From: Nevskiaceae bacterium
GTDB taxonomy: Bacteria > Pseudomonadota > Gammaproteobacteria > Steroidobacterales > Steroidobacteraceae
Assembly: GCA_018883185.1 (NCBI GenBank)
Contig: VEQP01000006.1
Coordinates: forward strand, 1 to 64,000
Length of the DNA stretch: 64,000 bases
Direction: 5' to 3'
This document shows, in pieces, positions 27,560 through 37,017 of the stretch. Position numbers and translations under genes: made by a program. The notes under the pieces were generated by a model, which searched no databases, was not told where the DNA came from, and saw only the letters and a program-made list of their open reading frames with translations. The first letter of the stretch is position 1. The number at the start of each line of letters is the position of its first letter.

Positions 27560-29008
27560 TTACTTACGCCAGAAGGTGGCGGTAAACAGGATGAGGACGC
27601 TGAAGATTTCGAGACGACCGAGAATCATGCCGACCGTGCAGACCCAGGTCTGCAGGTCAGACAGCCCTTGGTAGTTGCCAGCGGGGCCCGTCTGCCCGAT
27701 GCCGGGGCCCAAGTTGTTGACGCTCGCCACGACCGACGTGAACGCCTCCACCAATGGCATTCCAGTCATCAGCAGTACGAAGGTGAGTGCGGCGATGGTC
27801 TGGAAATACAAAAAAATAAAAGCCAGCACCGAGGCGGCGATGCGCTCGGGAATCACCTGACCGCCGATACGGATCGGCAGCACGGCCGAAGGATGCACAA
27901 GTTGTTTCATCTCGCGCTGCGCCTGTCGGGCAAGCAGCAACGTACGGAACATCTTGATGCCGCCGCCCGTCGAGCCGGTGCTGCACACGATGCACGACAG
28001 AAACAACATCCACACCGGTGCGAAAATCGGCCAGAGACCGAAATCCTGCGAGGCGAAGCCGGTGGTACTGGCCACGGACACAACATTGAACGCCGAATGC
28101 CGCAGAGACTCCAGGAAAGTGGGGTAAGTCCCGCGGAGCGCCAGTAAAAGCGCGATCGCGACCACGCTCGCGCCCACTAAGACGAGAATCGCTTTGGCCT
28201 CTGAATCCCGCCGGTAAGGCTCGAGGCTGCGGTTGCGCAACGCCATGAAGTGCCGCGAGAAATTGAGCGTTGCCACCATCATCAGCACGATCAGCACCAT
28301 CTCGATGGCGACCGAGTCGAAAGAGCCCACGCTGGCGTCGCGGGTGGAGAATCCGCCAAGACCCATTGCCGAAAACGAGTGGCAAATGGCATCCAGCCAG
28401 CCCATGCCGGCTGCCCGCAGCGCGATGACACCTATTCCCGTGATGCCGATGTAGGTCAACCAGAGCGCCTTCGCGGTCTCGGTGATCCGGGGCGTGAGCT
28501 TCTCGTCCTTGACCGGGCCTGGCGTCTCAGCGCGGTAAAGCGCCATACCGCCAACGCCAAGCAGCGGCAGTACGGCGACGGCGAGCACGATGATGCCGAT
28601 GCCGCCGAACCAATGCAGCGCATGGCGCCAAAGATTGATGGAAGGTTGCAGCGTGTCGAGCCCGGTGATCACGGTCGAGCCGGTGGTGGTGAGCCCGGAG
28701 ACCGCTTCGAAGTAAGCGTCGGTGAAACTGATCCCGGGCAGCGCGATCATCAGCGGCACTGCTGCCGAAAGCGACATCAGAATCCAGGACAGCGTCACCA
28801 GCAGGAACCCGTCTCGCGCCTTCAGCTCTCGCTTGTAGCGGCGAGTGGCAGCCGCGATAGCGAGGCCGAGCACGATATTGATTCCGGCGGCGATGGCAAA
28901 ATCGTCCAACGTGCCATCCTGAGTGATGATCGCGCAGATCATGGGCATGACGAAGGTGACGGCGAAGAACGCCATCATCAGGCCGAGGATGTGGGCGACT
29001 GCCAGCAT
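27560..29008 (-). CDS. trkH: Trk potassium uptake system membrane subunit
   Basis: This 482-residue integral membrane protein of the inner membrane conducts K+. It has about ten hydrophobic segments. Four pore-loop repeats contain selectivity residues, best seen in SGLTTTGSTVITG near residue 97, ASTTGFASQDFG in the third repeat and NNLGPGIG near the end. Length and order match TrkH. It starts 17 bases after trkA on the same strand, an arrangement that places both partners in one operon. Confidence 0.95.
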   Translation of the reverse strand: MLAVAHILGLMMAFFAVTFVMPMICAIITQDGTLDDFAIAAGINIVLGLAIAAATRRYKRELKARDGFLLVTLSWILMSLSAAVPLMIALPGISFTDAYFEAVSGLTTTGSTVITGLDTLQPSINLWRHALHWFGGIGIIVLAVAVLPLLGVGGMALYRAETPGPVKDEKLTPRITETAKALWLTYIGITGIGVIALRAAGMGWLDAICHSFSAMGLGGFSTRDASVGSFDSVAIEMVLIVLMMVATLNFSRHFMALRNRSLEPYRRDSEAKAILVLVGASVVAIALLLALRGTYPTFLESLRHSAFNVVSVASTTGFASQDFGLWPIFAPVWMLFLSCIVCSTGSTGGGIKMFRTLLLARQAQREMKQLVHPSAVLPIRIGGQVIPERIAASVLAFIFLYFQTIAALTFVLLMTGMPLVEAFTSVVASVNNLGPGIGQTGPAGNYQGLSDLQTWVCTVGMILGRLEIFSVLILFTATFWRK

Positions 29009-29025
29009 TGCCGCGTGCTCTTTGC

Positions 29026-30405
29026 TTAGCGTCGCCCGGCGGTTTCGCCGAGAAACAGCCGCTCGACCTGATCGACGTGGCGACGATCGGCAATGAACAG
29101 CACCACGTGATCGTCGGCCTGCACAATCGTGTCGTGGTGAGCCATGATTACTTGGTCGCCGCGGACGATGCAGCCGATGCGCGCGCCTTCCGGCAGGCTG
29201 ATGTCCTCAATGCGCTGACCGACCACCCGCGAACTGCGGTGATCACCGTGAATGATGGCTTCGAGCGCCTCGGCGGCGCCACGGCGCAAGGAGTGAACCT
29301 GCACCACATCGCCGCGGCGTACATGCGTCAACAGCGAGCCTATGGTGATCGTCTGCGGCGAGATGGCGACGTCGATGCTGCCGTTCTGCATCAACTCCGC
29401 ATAGGAAGGTTTATTGATGAGCGCCATCACCTTGGCCGCACCAAGGCGTTTAGCGAGCATAGCCGAAAGGATGTTCGCTTCTTCGGAATTGGTGAGCGCA
29501 ACGAAGGCATCGCAACTGTCGATATTTTCTTCGATCAGCAGCTCTTCGTCGGCGGCGTCGCCTTCGAGCACGATGGCACTCGTGAAACTTTCGGAGATCT
29601 TGCGCGCACGGCGTGGATCACGCTCGATGATCTTGACCTGATTGTTCGCCTCGAGCTGTCGCGCCAGTGAAAAACCGATATGGCCACCACCGGCGATCAC
29701 CACGCGCCGCACGGGCTTTTCTTCCTTGCGCATCTCCGCCATGAACTGCCGAATATCGTCGCGTCCGGCGAGAAAAAATACCTCGTCACCGTCTTCGATC
29801 ACCGTATCGCCTTCGGTGGCGATGCTGCGACCGTTACGGTAGATCGCCACGACCCGCGCCTCGGTATTCGGGATATGTTCGCGTAGGCTGCGCAGTGCCT
29901 GACCCACCAGTAGACCGCCGCGGCGCGCTGAGAGACCTACGAGGCGAACACGACCGCCCGCGAAATCGAGCACCTGCAGCGCACCCGGATAACGGATGAG
30001 CCGTTCGATGTACTCGGTGACGAGCTGCTCGGGGCTGATGAACACGTCGACCGACAGCGCCTCGGCGCTGAACAGCTTCGGATGCCGCGTGTACTCGGGC
30101 GAGCGAATGCGGGCGATCTTGGTCGGCGTGCGGTAGAGCGTGTACGCCACTTCGCAGGCCATCATGTTGACTTCGTCGGAGCTCGTCAGCGCGATCAGCA
30201 TGTCGGCGTCGCGCGCGCCGGCGGTTTCGAGGACGGTCGGAAAGGAGGCGTGACCGGCGACGGTGCGGATGTCGAGCCGATCCTGCAGGTCGCGCAGCAG
30301 TTCTTCGTTGGTGTCGACGACCGTGACTTCGTTGGCTTCCTCACGGGCCAGCTGGTATGCGGCCGTGCGCCCGACTTGTCCGGCGCCGAGGATCACGATC
30401 TTCAT
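29026..30405 (-). CDS. trkA: Trk potassium uptake regulatory subunit
   Basis: This cytoplasmic NAD(H)-binding gating ring subunit of the Trk channel has 459 residues and two RCK units. The first starts at MKIVILGAGQVGRTAAYQL and continues to VDTNEE. The second Rossmann fold starts near residue 235 (VVIAGGGHIGFSLARQLE). TrkA-C segments follow each (IYRNGRSIATEGDTVIEDGDEVFF). The frame is open upstream to 30675, but the ATG at 30405 starts exactly at the conserved N-terminus, and the extension would run into the divergent MFS gene. Confidence 0.95.
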   Translation of the reverse strand: MKIVILGAGQVGRTAAYQLAREEANEVTVVDTNEELLRDLQDRLDIRTVAGHASFPTVLETAGARDADMLIALTSSDEVNMMACEVAYTLYRTPTKIARIRSPEYTRHPKLFSAEALSVDVFISPEQLVTEYIERLIRYPGALQVLDFAGGRVRLVGLSARRGGLLVGQALRSLREHIPNTEARVVAIYRNGRSIATEGDTVIEDGDEVFFLAGRDDIRQFMAEMRKEEKPVRRVVIAGGGHIGFSLARQLEANNQVKIIERDPRRARKISESFTSAIVLEGDAADEELLIEENIDSCDAFVALTNSEEANILSAMLAKRLGAAKVMALINKPSYAELMQNGSIDVAISPQTITIGSLLTHVRRGDVVQVHSLRRGAAEALEAIIHGDHRSSRVVGQRIEDISLPEGARIGCIVRGDQVIMAHHDTIVQADDHVVLFIADRRHVDQVERLFLGETAGRR

Positions 30406-30457
30406 AAGGGTGGATAGGGTACTCCCAACCTGGCCCACCGAATAGGGGCGGCAGGGT

Positions 30458-31762
30458 ATGCTTGGCTGCACCATGAACGCGCAAACCCCTGTTTCACCAC
30501 CCGTCGCGGTGGGTCGTAGCGAATTCCGTCTCGGCTGGAAAGTGCTTATCGCCTCGTTATTGGGCGTGGCGTTCGGTGCTTCACCGCTGCCGTTCAACAC
30601 GATCGGCTTTTTCATCGATCCGCTGCAGCAGGAATTCGGTTGGACGCGCACCGAAATCAGTTTCGGTATCACCATCTACGGCGTGTTGGGCGCCTTGCTG
30701 GCACCGGCGTTTGGTTGGCTTGCAGACCGTTATGGTGTGCGCAAGGTGGCGCTCGGTTCTTTGACCATCTTCGGGCTGGTGTTTGCCGCCTTCTCGGTGA
30801 TTCCGGGAAACCTGTTCTGGTTCTACGTGCTGTGGACGATGATCGGACTGTTCGGCATCGGCTCGACGCCGATCACCTGGTCGCGAGCCATCAATCTGTG
30901 GTTCTTCCGTCAGCGTGGGCTGGCGCTTGGGCTCACCCTCGTCGGCACGAGCGTCTCGGCGATGTTGTTGCCGTTCATCACCACCCAGTTGATCGCGCAG
31001 GTCGGTTGGCGCGGTAGCTTCGCTTTACTGGCCTTGCTGCCGCTGGCGGTGGCCTTGCCTCTCGGCTTGCTGTGGTTTCGCGAACCGCGTGATCACGAGC
31101 GTCCGGCCGAAGTGGCTGCCGTTGGCGCTTCGCAGTTGCCCGGAAAGTCGGTGGGCGAGGCGATGCGCGAAAAACGTTTCTGGATTCTTTGGATTTCTAT
31201 CGCACTCGTGTCGATTGCCTATGCGGGTGCGCTGGTGCACCTGCCCTCGATGCTCGCAGCGCGTGGCTTCGATCGAACGAGCGCCGCAGCGGTGATGAGC
31301 GTGTTCGGCTTGTCGATTTTTGCCGGGCGCATCATTACCGGCTTGCTGCTCGATCGATTCTGGGCGCCGCTCGTCACCTTGCCGATTCTGTGCTTGCCAG
31401 CACTATCCTGCTGGGTGCTGATGGGTGATGCGCCGTTGTCGCTGACACTCGCCGTGACGGCTGCATTCCTGATGGGGTTTGCCTCGGGCGCCGAGACCGA
31501 CCTGATTGCCTATCTGGCCGGTCGTTATTTCGGCATGCGCAGCTACGGCCAGATCTACGGCGTGCTCTACATGGCCTTCGGTCTCTCCACGGCTATTTCA
31601 GCGTCGCTCTACGGCTGGGTGCGCGATACCACCGGCAGTTACGATCCGATGTTGCTGGCGGCGGCCGGCATGTTCGTCACTGGGGCCGTGTTGCTGCTGT
31701 TCTTGGGCCCCTACCCCGTATTCGTCGCTGACGAGCGCAGCGAGGGCAGCTCTACCAGCTGA
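30458..31762 (+). CDS. MFS transporter (monocarboxylate / oxalate-formate antiporter-like)
   Basis: The 434-residue protein has twelve predicted membrane helices. LADRYGVRKVALGS between helices 2 and 3 is the major-facilitator signature. The overall layout (FGWTRTEISFGITIYGV in helix 1-2, ARGFDRTSAAAVMSVFGLS in the second half) resembles monocarboxylate-type MFS proteins; the substrate is not readable. Two starts are possible (30458 and 30473), neither with a strong ribosome-binding site. It is divergent from trkA, and its last 11 bases overlap the 3' end of uppP. Confidence 0.8.
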   Translation: MLGCTMNAQTPVSPPVAVGRSEFRLGWKVLIASLLGVAFGASPLPFNTIGFFIDPLQQEFGWTRTEISFGITIYGVLGALLAPAFGWLADRYGVRKVALGSLTIFGLVFAAFSVIPGNLFWFYVLWTMIGLFGIGSTPITWSRAINLWFFRQRGLALGLTLVGTSVSAMLLPFITTQLIAQVGWRGSFALLALLPLAVALPLGLLWFREPRDHERPAEVAAVGASQLPGKSVGEAMREKRFWILWISIALVSIAYAGALVHLPSMLAARGFDRTSAAAVMSVFGLSIFAGRIITGLLLDRFWAPLVTLPILCLPALSCWVLMGDAPLSLTLAVTAAFLMGFASGAETDLIAYLAGRYFGMRSYGQIYGVLYMAFGLSTAISASLYGWVRDTTGSYDPMLLAAAGMFVTGAVLLLFLGPYPVFVADERSEGSSTS

Positions 31763-32558
31763 CCCAGCCCTGCTGCCAACTGAGCAGAATGAAGCCGCCG
31801 AGGGCGATGCGATACCAGGCGAAGGCCGCGAACGAGTGCCGGCTGACGAAGCGCAACAGAAAACGAATCGCCAGCAGCGCAGCCACGAAGGCCACGGCGC
31901 CGCTGACCAGCATCGATTGCACTTCGCCCGCAGTCAGCGGCTCGCGCGCGTCGAGCAACTTGTAGCCTGTGGCCGCGAACATCACCGGGATCGCGACGAA
32001 AAAGGAGAACTCCGCAGCGGTGCGACGATCGAGTCCACTGAATAAGCCGCCGAGGATGGTTGCGGCCGAGCGGCTGGTGCCCGGCACCAGTGCCAGCATC
32101 TGAAACAAGCCGACGCGCAGCGCATCCATCGGTCGGATCTGCTCGACGCTGCGTACCCGCTGCTCGTGTGGTCGTTTTTCTGCCCAAAGAATCAGCACGC
32201 CGCCGACTACGAGCGCCGTAGCCACTGGGATGGGCGAGAACAGCACGCTACGGATAGTGTCCTCAAACGCAAGGCCTGCGAGCGCAGCCGGCAAAAAAGC
32301 GAGGAACAGATTGAGCGCAAAGCCGCGCGAGGCCGGATCAGCGTGCAGGGTGCGCGCCGTGTGCCAAAGTTTCGCTCGATACTCGAAACAGACGGCAAGG
32401 ATGGCAGCGCCCTGCACGACGATCATCTGTCGAAAGCCGACCTGCTCCTCGAGATCGAGCAGGGCGCGGGTGATGATCAGATGCCCGGTGCTCGAGATCG
32501 GCAGGAATTCCGTCAGACCCTCGACGAGTCCGATGATGGCGTCATGAATCCAGCTCAC
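31752..32558 (-). CDS. uppP: Undecaprenyl-diphosphatase (BacA type)
   Basis: This inner-membrane enzyme recycles undecaprenyl diphosphate, the lipid carrier for peptidoglycan and surface polysaccharides. The 268-residue protein shows both signature segments: EGLTEFLPISSTGHL near 11-25 and LVPGTSRSAATI in the second half, plus eight hydrophobic segments. The frame continues upstream with non-family sequence inside the MFS gene. The GTG at 32558, 4 bases after that gene's stop, starts at the family N-terminus and gives the normal length. The ribosome-binding site is weak, so translational coupling to the upstream gene is likely. Confidence 0.92.
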   Translation of the reverse strand: MSWIHDAIIGLVEGLTEFLPISSTGHLIITRALLDLEEQVGFRQMIVVQGAAILAVCFEYRAKLWHTARTLHADPASRGFALNLFLAFLPAALAGLAFEDTIRSVLFSPIPVATALVVGGVLILWAEKRPHEQRVRSVEQIRPMDALRVGLFQMLALVPGTSRSAATILGGLFSGLDRRTAAEFSFFVAIPVMFAATGYKLLDAREPLTAGEVQSMLVSGAVAFVAALLAIRFLLRFVSRHSFAAFAWYRIALGGFILLSWQQGWVSW

Positions 32559-32562
32559 GGCA

Positions 32563-33873
32563 TCAATCCGGCATCGTCTGACCGCGGGTCTCGAGGATCC
32601 AGCCCATCGCCAACAAGCCGACGAGCGGCACGAAGCCGACGAGGAACAGCGTGTTGAACACGACAGCCGGGTTGCCGGCGCCGGCCGCTGCGATGCTGCC
32701 GACGAGGAAGGGTCCGCCGGCGGCGAGGATGCGACCGATGTTGTAGGTGAAGCCTGAGCCGGTGGCCCGCAGCCGTGTGGGGAACAACTCGGGCAGGTAG
32801 AACGTGAAGGCACCGAACACGCCGAACACGGTCAGGCCGATGAAGAAATACATGTACAGCCGCGTCTGCGGCGCCAAGTCGAGCCCGAACGTCGCCAGCA
32901 GCGCCGCCGCGGAGAGGGCGAAGTAGGCGATGAACATCGGGCGTCGTCCAAACCGTTTGGCGAGCGGAATGGTCAGCAGAGTGCCTATCAGACCACCGAC
33001 ATTGAAGATCGTCGTGGCTTGGGTTTTCCAAGATTCGATGAGGATGCTGGCCGCGGTCTTGTCGAGGCCGAGTTGCGCGGCTTCGATCTGGCCGAGGTTT
33101 GCGGCTACCACCGGAATGAAGGCATTGCAGCTCCACCAAGTCAGCAAAGCGACGATCGTGGTGAGCAGCGCGCTGCGCGTACGGGGCCAGAGTTGCGGTG
33201 AAAACAGCTCCCTGATCCGCGGCGGTGCCGCATTGGCCGCTGCTTGTTGCCAGCGTTCGGGTTCCTTGACGAAGAGCCGTACAAAGAACGCGGCCGCTGC
33301 GGGCAGCAAACCAAAGATCAGCACGTAACGCCAGGACACTTCCGGCTGATCGCTGAACCAGTTACCGGCAACCTGCGAATTGACGAACGTGGCGAGGAAC
33401 AGCCCGAAGGGTGCCGCGGTATAGAGCAGCGCGCCCGCCTCGACACGTTGGTCTTCCGGCACCGCTTCAGCCACCAATGCGCAACCGGCGGCCCACTCGC
33501 CGCCGATCCCGAGGCTTGCGATGATGCGACAAACAATGAGTTGTTCGATGCTGGTGACAAAGGCGCAGGCCGCCGTGCCGACGGCATAGAACACCATGGT
33601 GATCATCAGCACGCGCCGCCGCCCGTAGCGATCCGAGATCGGTCCAAACAGCACGCCGCCCACAGCCCAGCCGACCAGAAAGATCGCCGTGATGAGGCCG
33701 GTCCAATACAGCGTGGCAGCGCGCGCCTCGTCTGAACCCAGTGGCAAATTGAGCAGGGTGGGGATGGCGTTCGGGGCGACGTAATTGAAGAGCAGCCCAT
33801 CGAAAATGTCGAAGCCCCAGCCAAGCCATGCGGCGAACAGCACGGTCCATTGATAACGAGACAGTCTGATCAT
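32563..33873 (-). CDS. MFS transporter, metabolite:H+ symporter (aromatic/organic acid) subgroup
   Basis: The 436-residue protein has twelve helices. GWGFDIFDGLLFNYV in helix 1, DRYGRRRVLMITM in loop 2-3, RIIASLGIGGEWAAGCALVAE in helix 4-5 and YLPELFPTRLRATGSGFTYN in helix 10-11 are typical of organic-acid and aromatic-acid H+ symporters. The frame is open to 33990, but the ATG at 33873 has GGGGGA 4 bases before it and begins at the family N-terminus. It lies 25 bases after pyrF on the same strand and just before uppP. The substrate is not determined. Confidence 0.85.
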   Translation of the reverse strand: MIRLSRYQWTVLFAAWLGWGFDIFDGLLFNYVAPNAIPTLLNLPLGSDEARAATLYWTGLITAIFLVGWAVGGVLFGPISDRYGRRRVLMITMVFYAVGTAACAFVTSIEQLIVCRIIASLGIGGEWAAGCALVAEAVPEDQRVEAGALLYTAAPFGLFLATFVNSQVAGNWFSDQPEVSWRYVLIFGLLPAAAAFFVRLFVKEPERWQQAAANAAPPRIRELFSPQLWPRTRSALLTTIVALLTWWSCNAFIPVVAANLGQIEAAQLGLDKTAASILIESWKTQATTIFNVGGLIGTLLTIPLAKRFGRRPMFIAYFALSAAALLATFGLDLAPQTRLYMYFFIGLTVFGVFGAFTFYLPELFPTRLRATGSGFTYNIGRILAAGGPFLVGSIAAAGAGNPAVVFNTLFLVGFVPLVGLLAMGWILETRGQTMPD

Positions 33874-33898
33874 CGATCCCCCGGATGAACGAGCGGCA

Positions 33899-34723
33899 TC
33901 AGGGACGCCGTAGCGCCTGAGTGATGGCAGCACGCAGCTCGAGTGTCGCACGCCGGGCTGCAGCCGCGAAGTCTTCGCCGGAGCCCGCATAGAGAATGCC
34001 GCGCGAAGAGTTGATCACGAGTCCAGCGCCCTGTTTCGCACGGCCGTTGCGCACGGCCTCGTCCACGTCTCCGCCTTGGGCGCCGACCCCGGGCACGAGA
34101 AAGGTCATCTCCCCGGTTCGCGCCCGAATATCGGCGAGTTCACCGGGGTAGGTCGCGCCGACGACCAGCAGGCAATTGCCTCGCGAGTTCCACTCGTTCG
34201 CCACCCGCTCGGCGACGATCTGATAGAGCTTGCGCTCACCCACCTGTAGATTCTGGAACTCGCCCGAGCCGGCATTCGAGGTGCGGCAGAGGATGACGAT
34301 GCCTTTGTCGGCGTACTGCAGGAACGGCTCTGCGGAATCACGCCCGAGGTAAGGGTTGATGGTCACCGCATCGGCGCCGTACCGCTCGAAGGCCTCGCGT
34401 GCGTACTTCTCGGCCGTGCTGCCGATGTCGCCGCGTTTGGCATCGAGGATGATCGGCACGCCGGGTGCTCGGGCGCGGATGTAACGAAGAGTGTCCTGCA
34501 GTTGACCCTCGGCACCGACCGCCGCGTAGTGCGCGATCTGCGGCTTGTACGCGCAGACGAGGTCGGCCGTGGCGTCGATGATGGCGCGATTGAAGGCCAG
34601 GATGGCATCTGGTTGCTCGCGCAAATGGGCGGGGAAGCGCTCGATCTCCGGATCCAGGCCGACACAGACGAGCGATTCGGCAGCCGCGCTGGCGGCGGCC
34701 AGCTGGTTATGGAAGGCGTTCAT
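33899..34723 (-). CDS. pyrF: Orotidine 5'-phosphate decarboxylase
   Basis: This enzyme performs the last step of de novo UMP synthesis. The 274-residue protein belongs to the longer subfamily. The catalytic Asp94-Ala-Lys96-Arg-Gly-Asp99 motif is intact and followed by IGSTAEKYA; LVPGVGAQGG and the phosphate-binding INSSRGILYA lie near the C-terminus. Length and motifs are normal. It sits between uvrD (36 bases) and the organic-acid MFS gene (25 bases) on the same strand. Confidence 0.95.
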   Translation of the reverse strand: MNAFHNQLAAASAAAESLVCVGLDPEIERFPAHLREQPDAILAFNRAIIDATADLVCAYKPQIAHYAAVGAEGQLQDTLRYIRARAPGVPIILDAKRGDIGSTAEKYAREAFERYGADAVTINPYLGRDSAEPFLQYADKGIVILCRTSNAGSGEFQNLQVGERKLYQIVAERVANEWNSRGNCLLVVGATYPGELADIRARTGEMTFLVPGVGAQGGDVDEAVRNGRAKQGAGLVINSSRGILYAGSGEDFAAAARRATLELRAAITQALRRP

Positions 34724-34759
34724 GCGCGAGGCAGTGTACCGCAGCGCTGCGCGACGGGC

Positions 34760-36994
34760 TTACACCGGGTCGAGGTTCGCGTACTGCAGCATCAACCACT
34801 TGCTGCCAGCCCCTTCGAAGTTGACCTGCACCCGGGCGTGCGGACCCTGCCCCTCGATGTTTAGGATGACACCGGCGCCGAATTTGGCGTGACGAACCCG
34901 GGCGCCTAGCTTCATGCCGGGGGCCACGGGCTCGGCGCGCAGTGCCGTCGGCCCGCTGCGTCCAGGGCGCGCCGCAGCGTCGTCACCGCCGAATCGCTCA
35001 CGCGAGTAGGTGTCGCGCGAGTACGGATTCCCTCCTCGCGAGGCATGCACACGGGGGCGAACCTCCTCGAGCAGTTCCTCGGGAATTTCTTTGATGAAGC
35101 GCGAAGGCATGCCGTAGCTGTCGATGCCATGCAGCCGTCGTTGCTCAGCGTAGGTCAGATACAGCTGCTGCATCGCACGGGTGGTGCCGACATAAGCGAG
35201 GCGGCGCTCTTCCTCAAGGCTGTCGAGATCGTTGAGCGAGCGTTGGTGCGGAAACAGTCCATCCTCGAGACCCGCGAGAAATACCATCGGGAACTCGAGA
35301 CCCTTCGCCGTGTGCAGCGTCATCATCTGCACGCAATCTTCCCAGGCTTCTGCCTGGCCCTCGCCGGACTCGAGCACCGCGTGGGCGAGAAACGACTCGA
35401 GCGGCGGCAGTGACTCACCGTCGACACCCTCGGGTTCGAAGCCGCGGGCGGCCGAGACCAGTTCGAGCAGGTTTTCGGCGCGAGCTTCGCCGCGCTCGGC
35501 TTTTTCTTTCCGATAGTGCTCGAGCAAACCGCTGGCATTGATCACTTGATCGACAATTTCGTGAAGGGCGAGCGTTTGCGTATCGCCGGCCAATCGTTCG
35601 ATGAGTTGCAGGAACCCATGCACGGCCGCGGCGGCTTTGGCGCCGAGCGAACCGGTCGCGATGCAGCGGGTCGCAGCTGTCCACAATGACGATTGGTCTG
35701 CACGCGCTTGCTCACGAATGACGTCGAGACTCTTGGCGCCGATGCCGCGCGTCGGCAGGTTGATGACGCGCTCGAAAGAGGTGTCGTCCTGGCGACTCGA
35801 GACCAAGCGCAGGTAGGCCAGTGCATCCTTGATTTCGGCGCGCTCGAAGAAGCGCAGTCCGCCGTACACTTTGTAGGGCACGCGGGCCGAGAGGAATACT
35901 TCTTCGAACACGCGCGACTGTGCGTTCGAGCGATACAGGATGGCAATATCACGGCGATTGCCGCCGCGTGAGACCCAGTCCTTGATGCGCTGCAGCACAA
36001 ACTCCGCTTCATCCCGCTCATTGAAAGCGGCATACAGTCGGATCGGCTCGCCTTTGCCGCCGCTCGTCCAAAGATTCTTGCCCAAGCGACCGCTGTTGTG
36101 CGAGATGAGCGCATTGGCCGCCTCGAGAATCGTGCCCGTCGAGCGGTAGTTCTGCTCGAGTCGCACGAGTTTGGCCTGCGGAAAATCGCGCCGAAACGTC
36201 TGCAGGTTCTCGACGCGTGCACCGCGCCAGCGATAGATCGATTGGTCGTCGTCACCGACTGCGAATGGCGCACCCTCGGAGCCGACCAGCAACTTCATCC
36301 ACGCGTATTGGATGGTGTTGGTGTCCTGGAACTCGTCGATGAGCACGTGGCGGAAGCGGCGCCGGTAGTGACCGAGCAATTCCGGCTGATCGCGCCACAG
36401 TTCGAAGGCGCGCAGCAAGAGCTCTGCGAAGTCGACCACGCCTGCGCGCTGACAGGTGTCTTCGTAATCCTGATAAAGCTTCACCAGCTGGCGTCGGGTC
36501 GGATCATTGCCGTCCTTCAACGCCTTGGGACGCATGCCTTCGTCCTTGTTTTGGTTGATGAAGTACTGCACGTCGCGCGGCACCCAGCGGGTTTCGTCTA
36601 GCCCCTGGGCCTTGATCAGTTTCTTGATGAGCCGCAGCTGATCGTCGCCGTCGAGGATCTGGAAGGTCTGTGGCAGGCCGGCTTCGCGCCAATGCAGTCG
36701 CAGCAGTCGATGTGCGATGCCATGGAAGGTGCCGATCCAGAGCGCCGCACCCGGCAGGCCAAGCAGCGTTTCGATGCGGGCACGCATCTCGCCTGCGGCC
36801 TTGTTGGTGAAGGTTACGGCGACGATGCTGTGGATCGACGCTTCCTCGGCCTGCACCAGCCATACGACACGATGGGTGAGCACGCGCGTCTTGCCGCTGC
36901 CGGCACCCGCGAGCACGAGCACGGGGCCGATGGGCGCGGTCACGGCTTCGCGCTGCGCTTCGTTCAGCGGATTGAGGATCGGGGAAAGGTCCAT
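34760..36994 (-). CDS. uvrD: DNA helicase II (UvrD/PcrA superfamily 1)
   Basis: This ATP-dependent 3'-5' helicase acts in nucleotide-excision and mismatch repair. The 744-residue protein carries Walker A GAGSGKT at 30-36, motif Ia VTFTNKAAGEM, motif II DEFQDTNTIQY, motif III GDDDQSIYRWRGA, motif IV LEQNYRSTGTIL, motif V MTLHTAKGLEF and motif VI VGTTRAMQQLYLTYA. The C-terminal RNA polymerase-interacting Tudor-like domain is present (RVRHAKFGAGVILNIEG). The length is slightly above that of E. coli UvrD. Confidence 0.96.
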   Translation of the reverse strand: MDLSPILNPLNEAQREAVTAPIGPVLVLAGAGSGKTRVLTHRVVWLVQAEEASIHSIVAVTFTNKAAGEMRARIETLLGLPGAALWIGTFHGIAHRLLRLHWREAGLPQTFQILDGDDQLRLIKKLIKAQGLDETRWVPRDVQYFINQNKDEGMRPKALKDGNDPTRRQLVKLYQDYEDTCQRAGVVDFAELLLRAFELWRDQPELLGHYRRRFRHVLIDEFQDTNTIQYAWMKLLVGSEGAPFAVGDDDQSIYRWRGARVENLQTFRRDFPQAKLVRLEQNYRSTGTILEAANALISHNSGRLGKNLWTSGGKGEPIRLYAAFNERDEAEFVLQRIKDWVSRGGNRRDIAILYRSNAQSRVFEEVFLSARVPYKVYGGLRFFERAEIKDALAYLRLVSSRQDDTSFERVINLPTRGIGAKSLDVIREQARADQSSLWTAATRCIATGSLGAKAAAAVHGFLQLIERLAGDTQTLALHEIVDQVINASGLLEHYRKEKAERGEARAENLLELVSAARGFEPEGVDGESLPPLESFLAHAVLESGEGQAEAWEDCVQMMTLHTAKGLEFPMVFLAGLEDGLFPHQRSLNDLDSLEEERRLAYVGTTRAMQQLYLTYAEQRRLHGIDSYGMPSRFIKEIPEELLEEVRPRVHASRGGNPYSRDTYSRERFGGDDAAARPGRSGPTALRAEPVAPGMKLGARVRHAKFGAGVILNIEGQGPHARVQVNFEGAGSKWLMLQYANLDPV

Positions 36995-37017
36995 GGGGCC
37001 GCGAATTCTAGCGGCTT

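Noticed and set aside
28250-29029. 259-codon plus-strand frame across trkH
   Set aside because: Antisense to conserved TrkH pore-loop sequence; His/Arg/Asp-rich with no fold.
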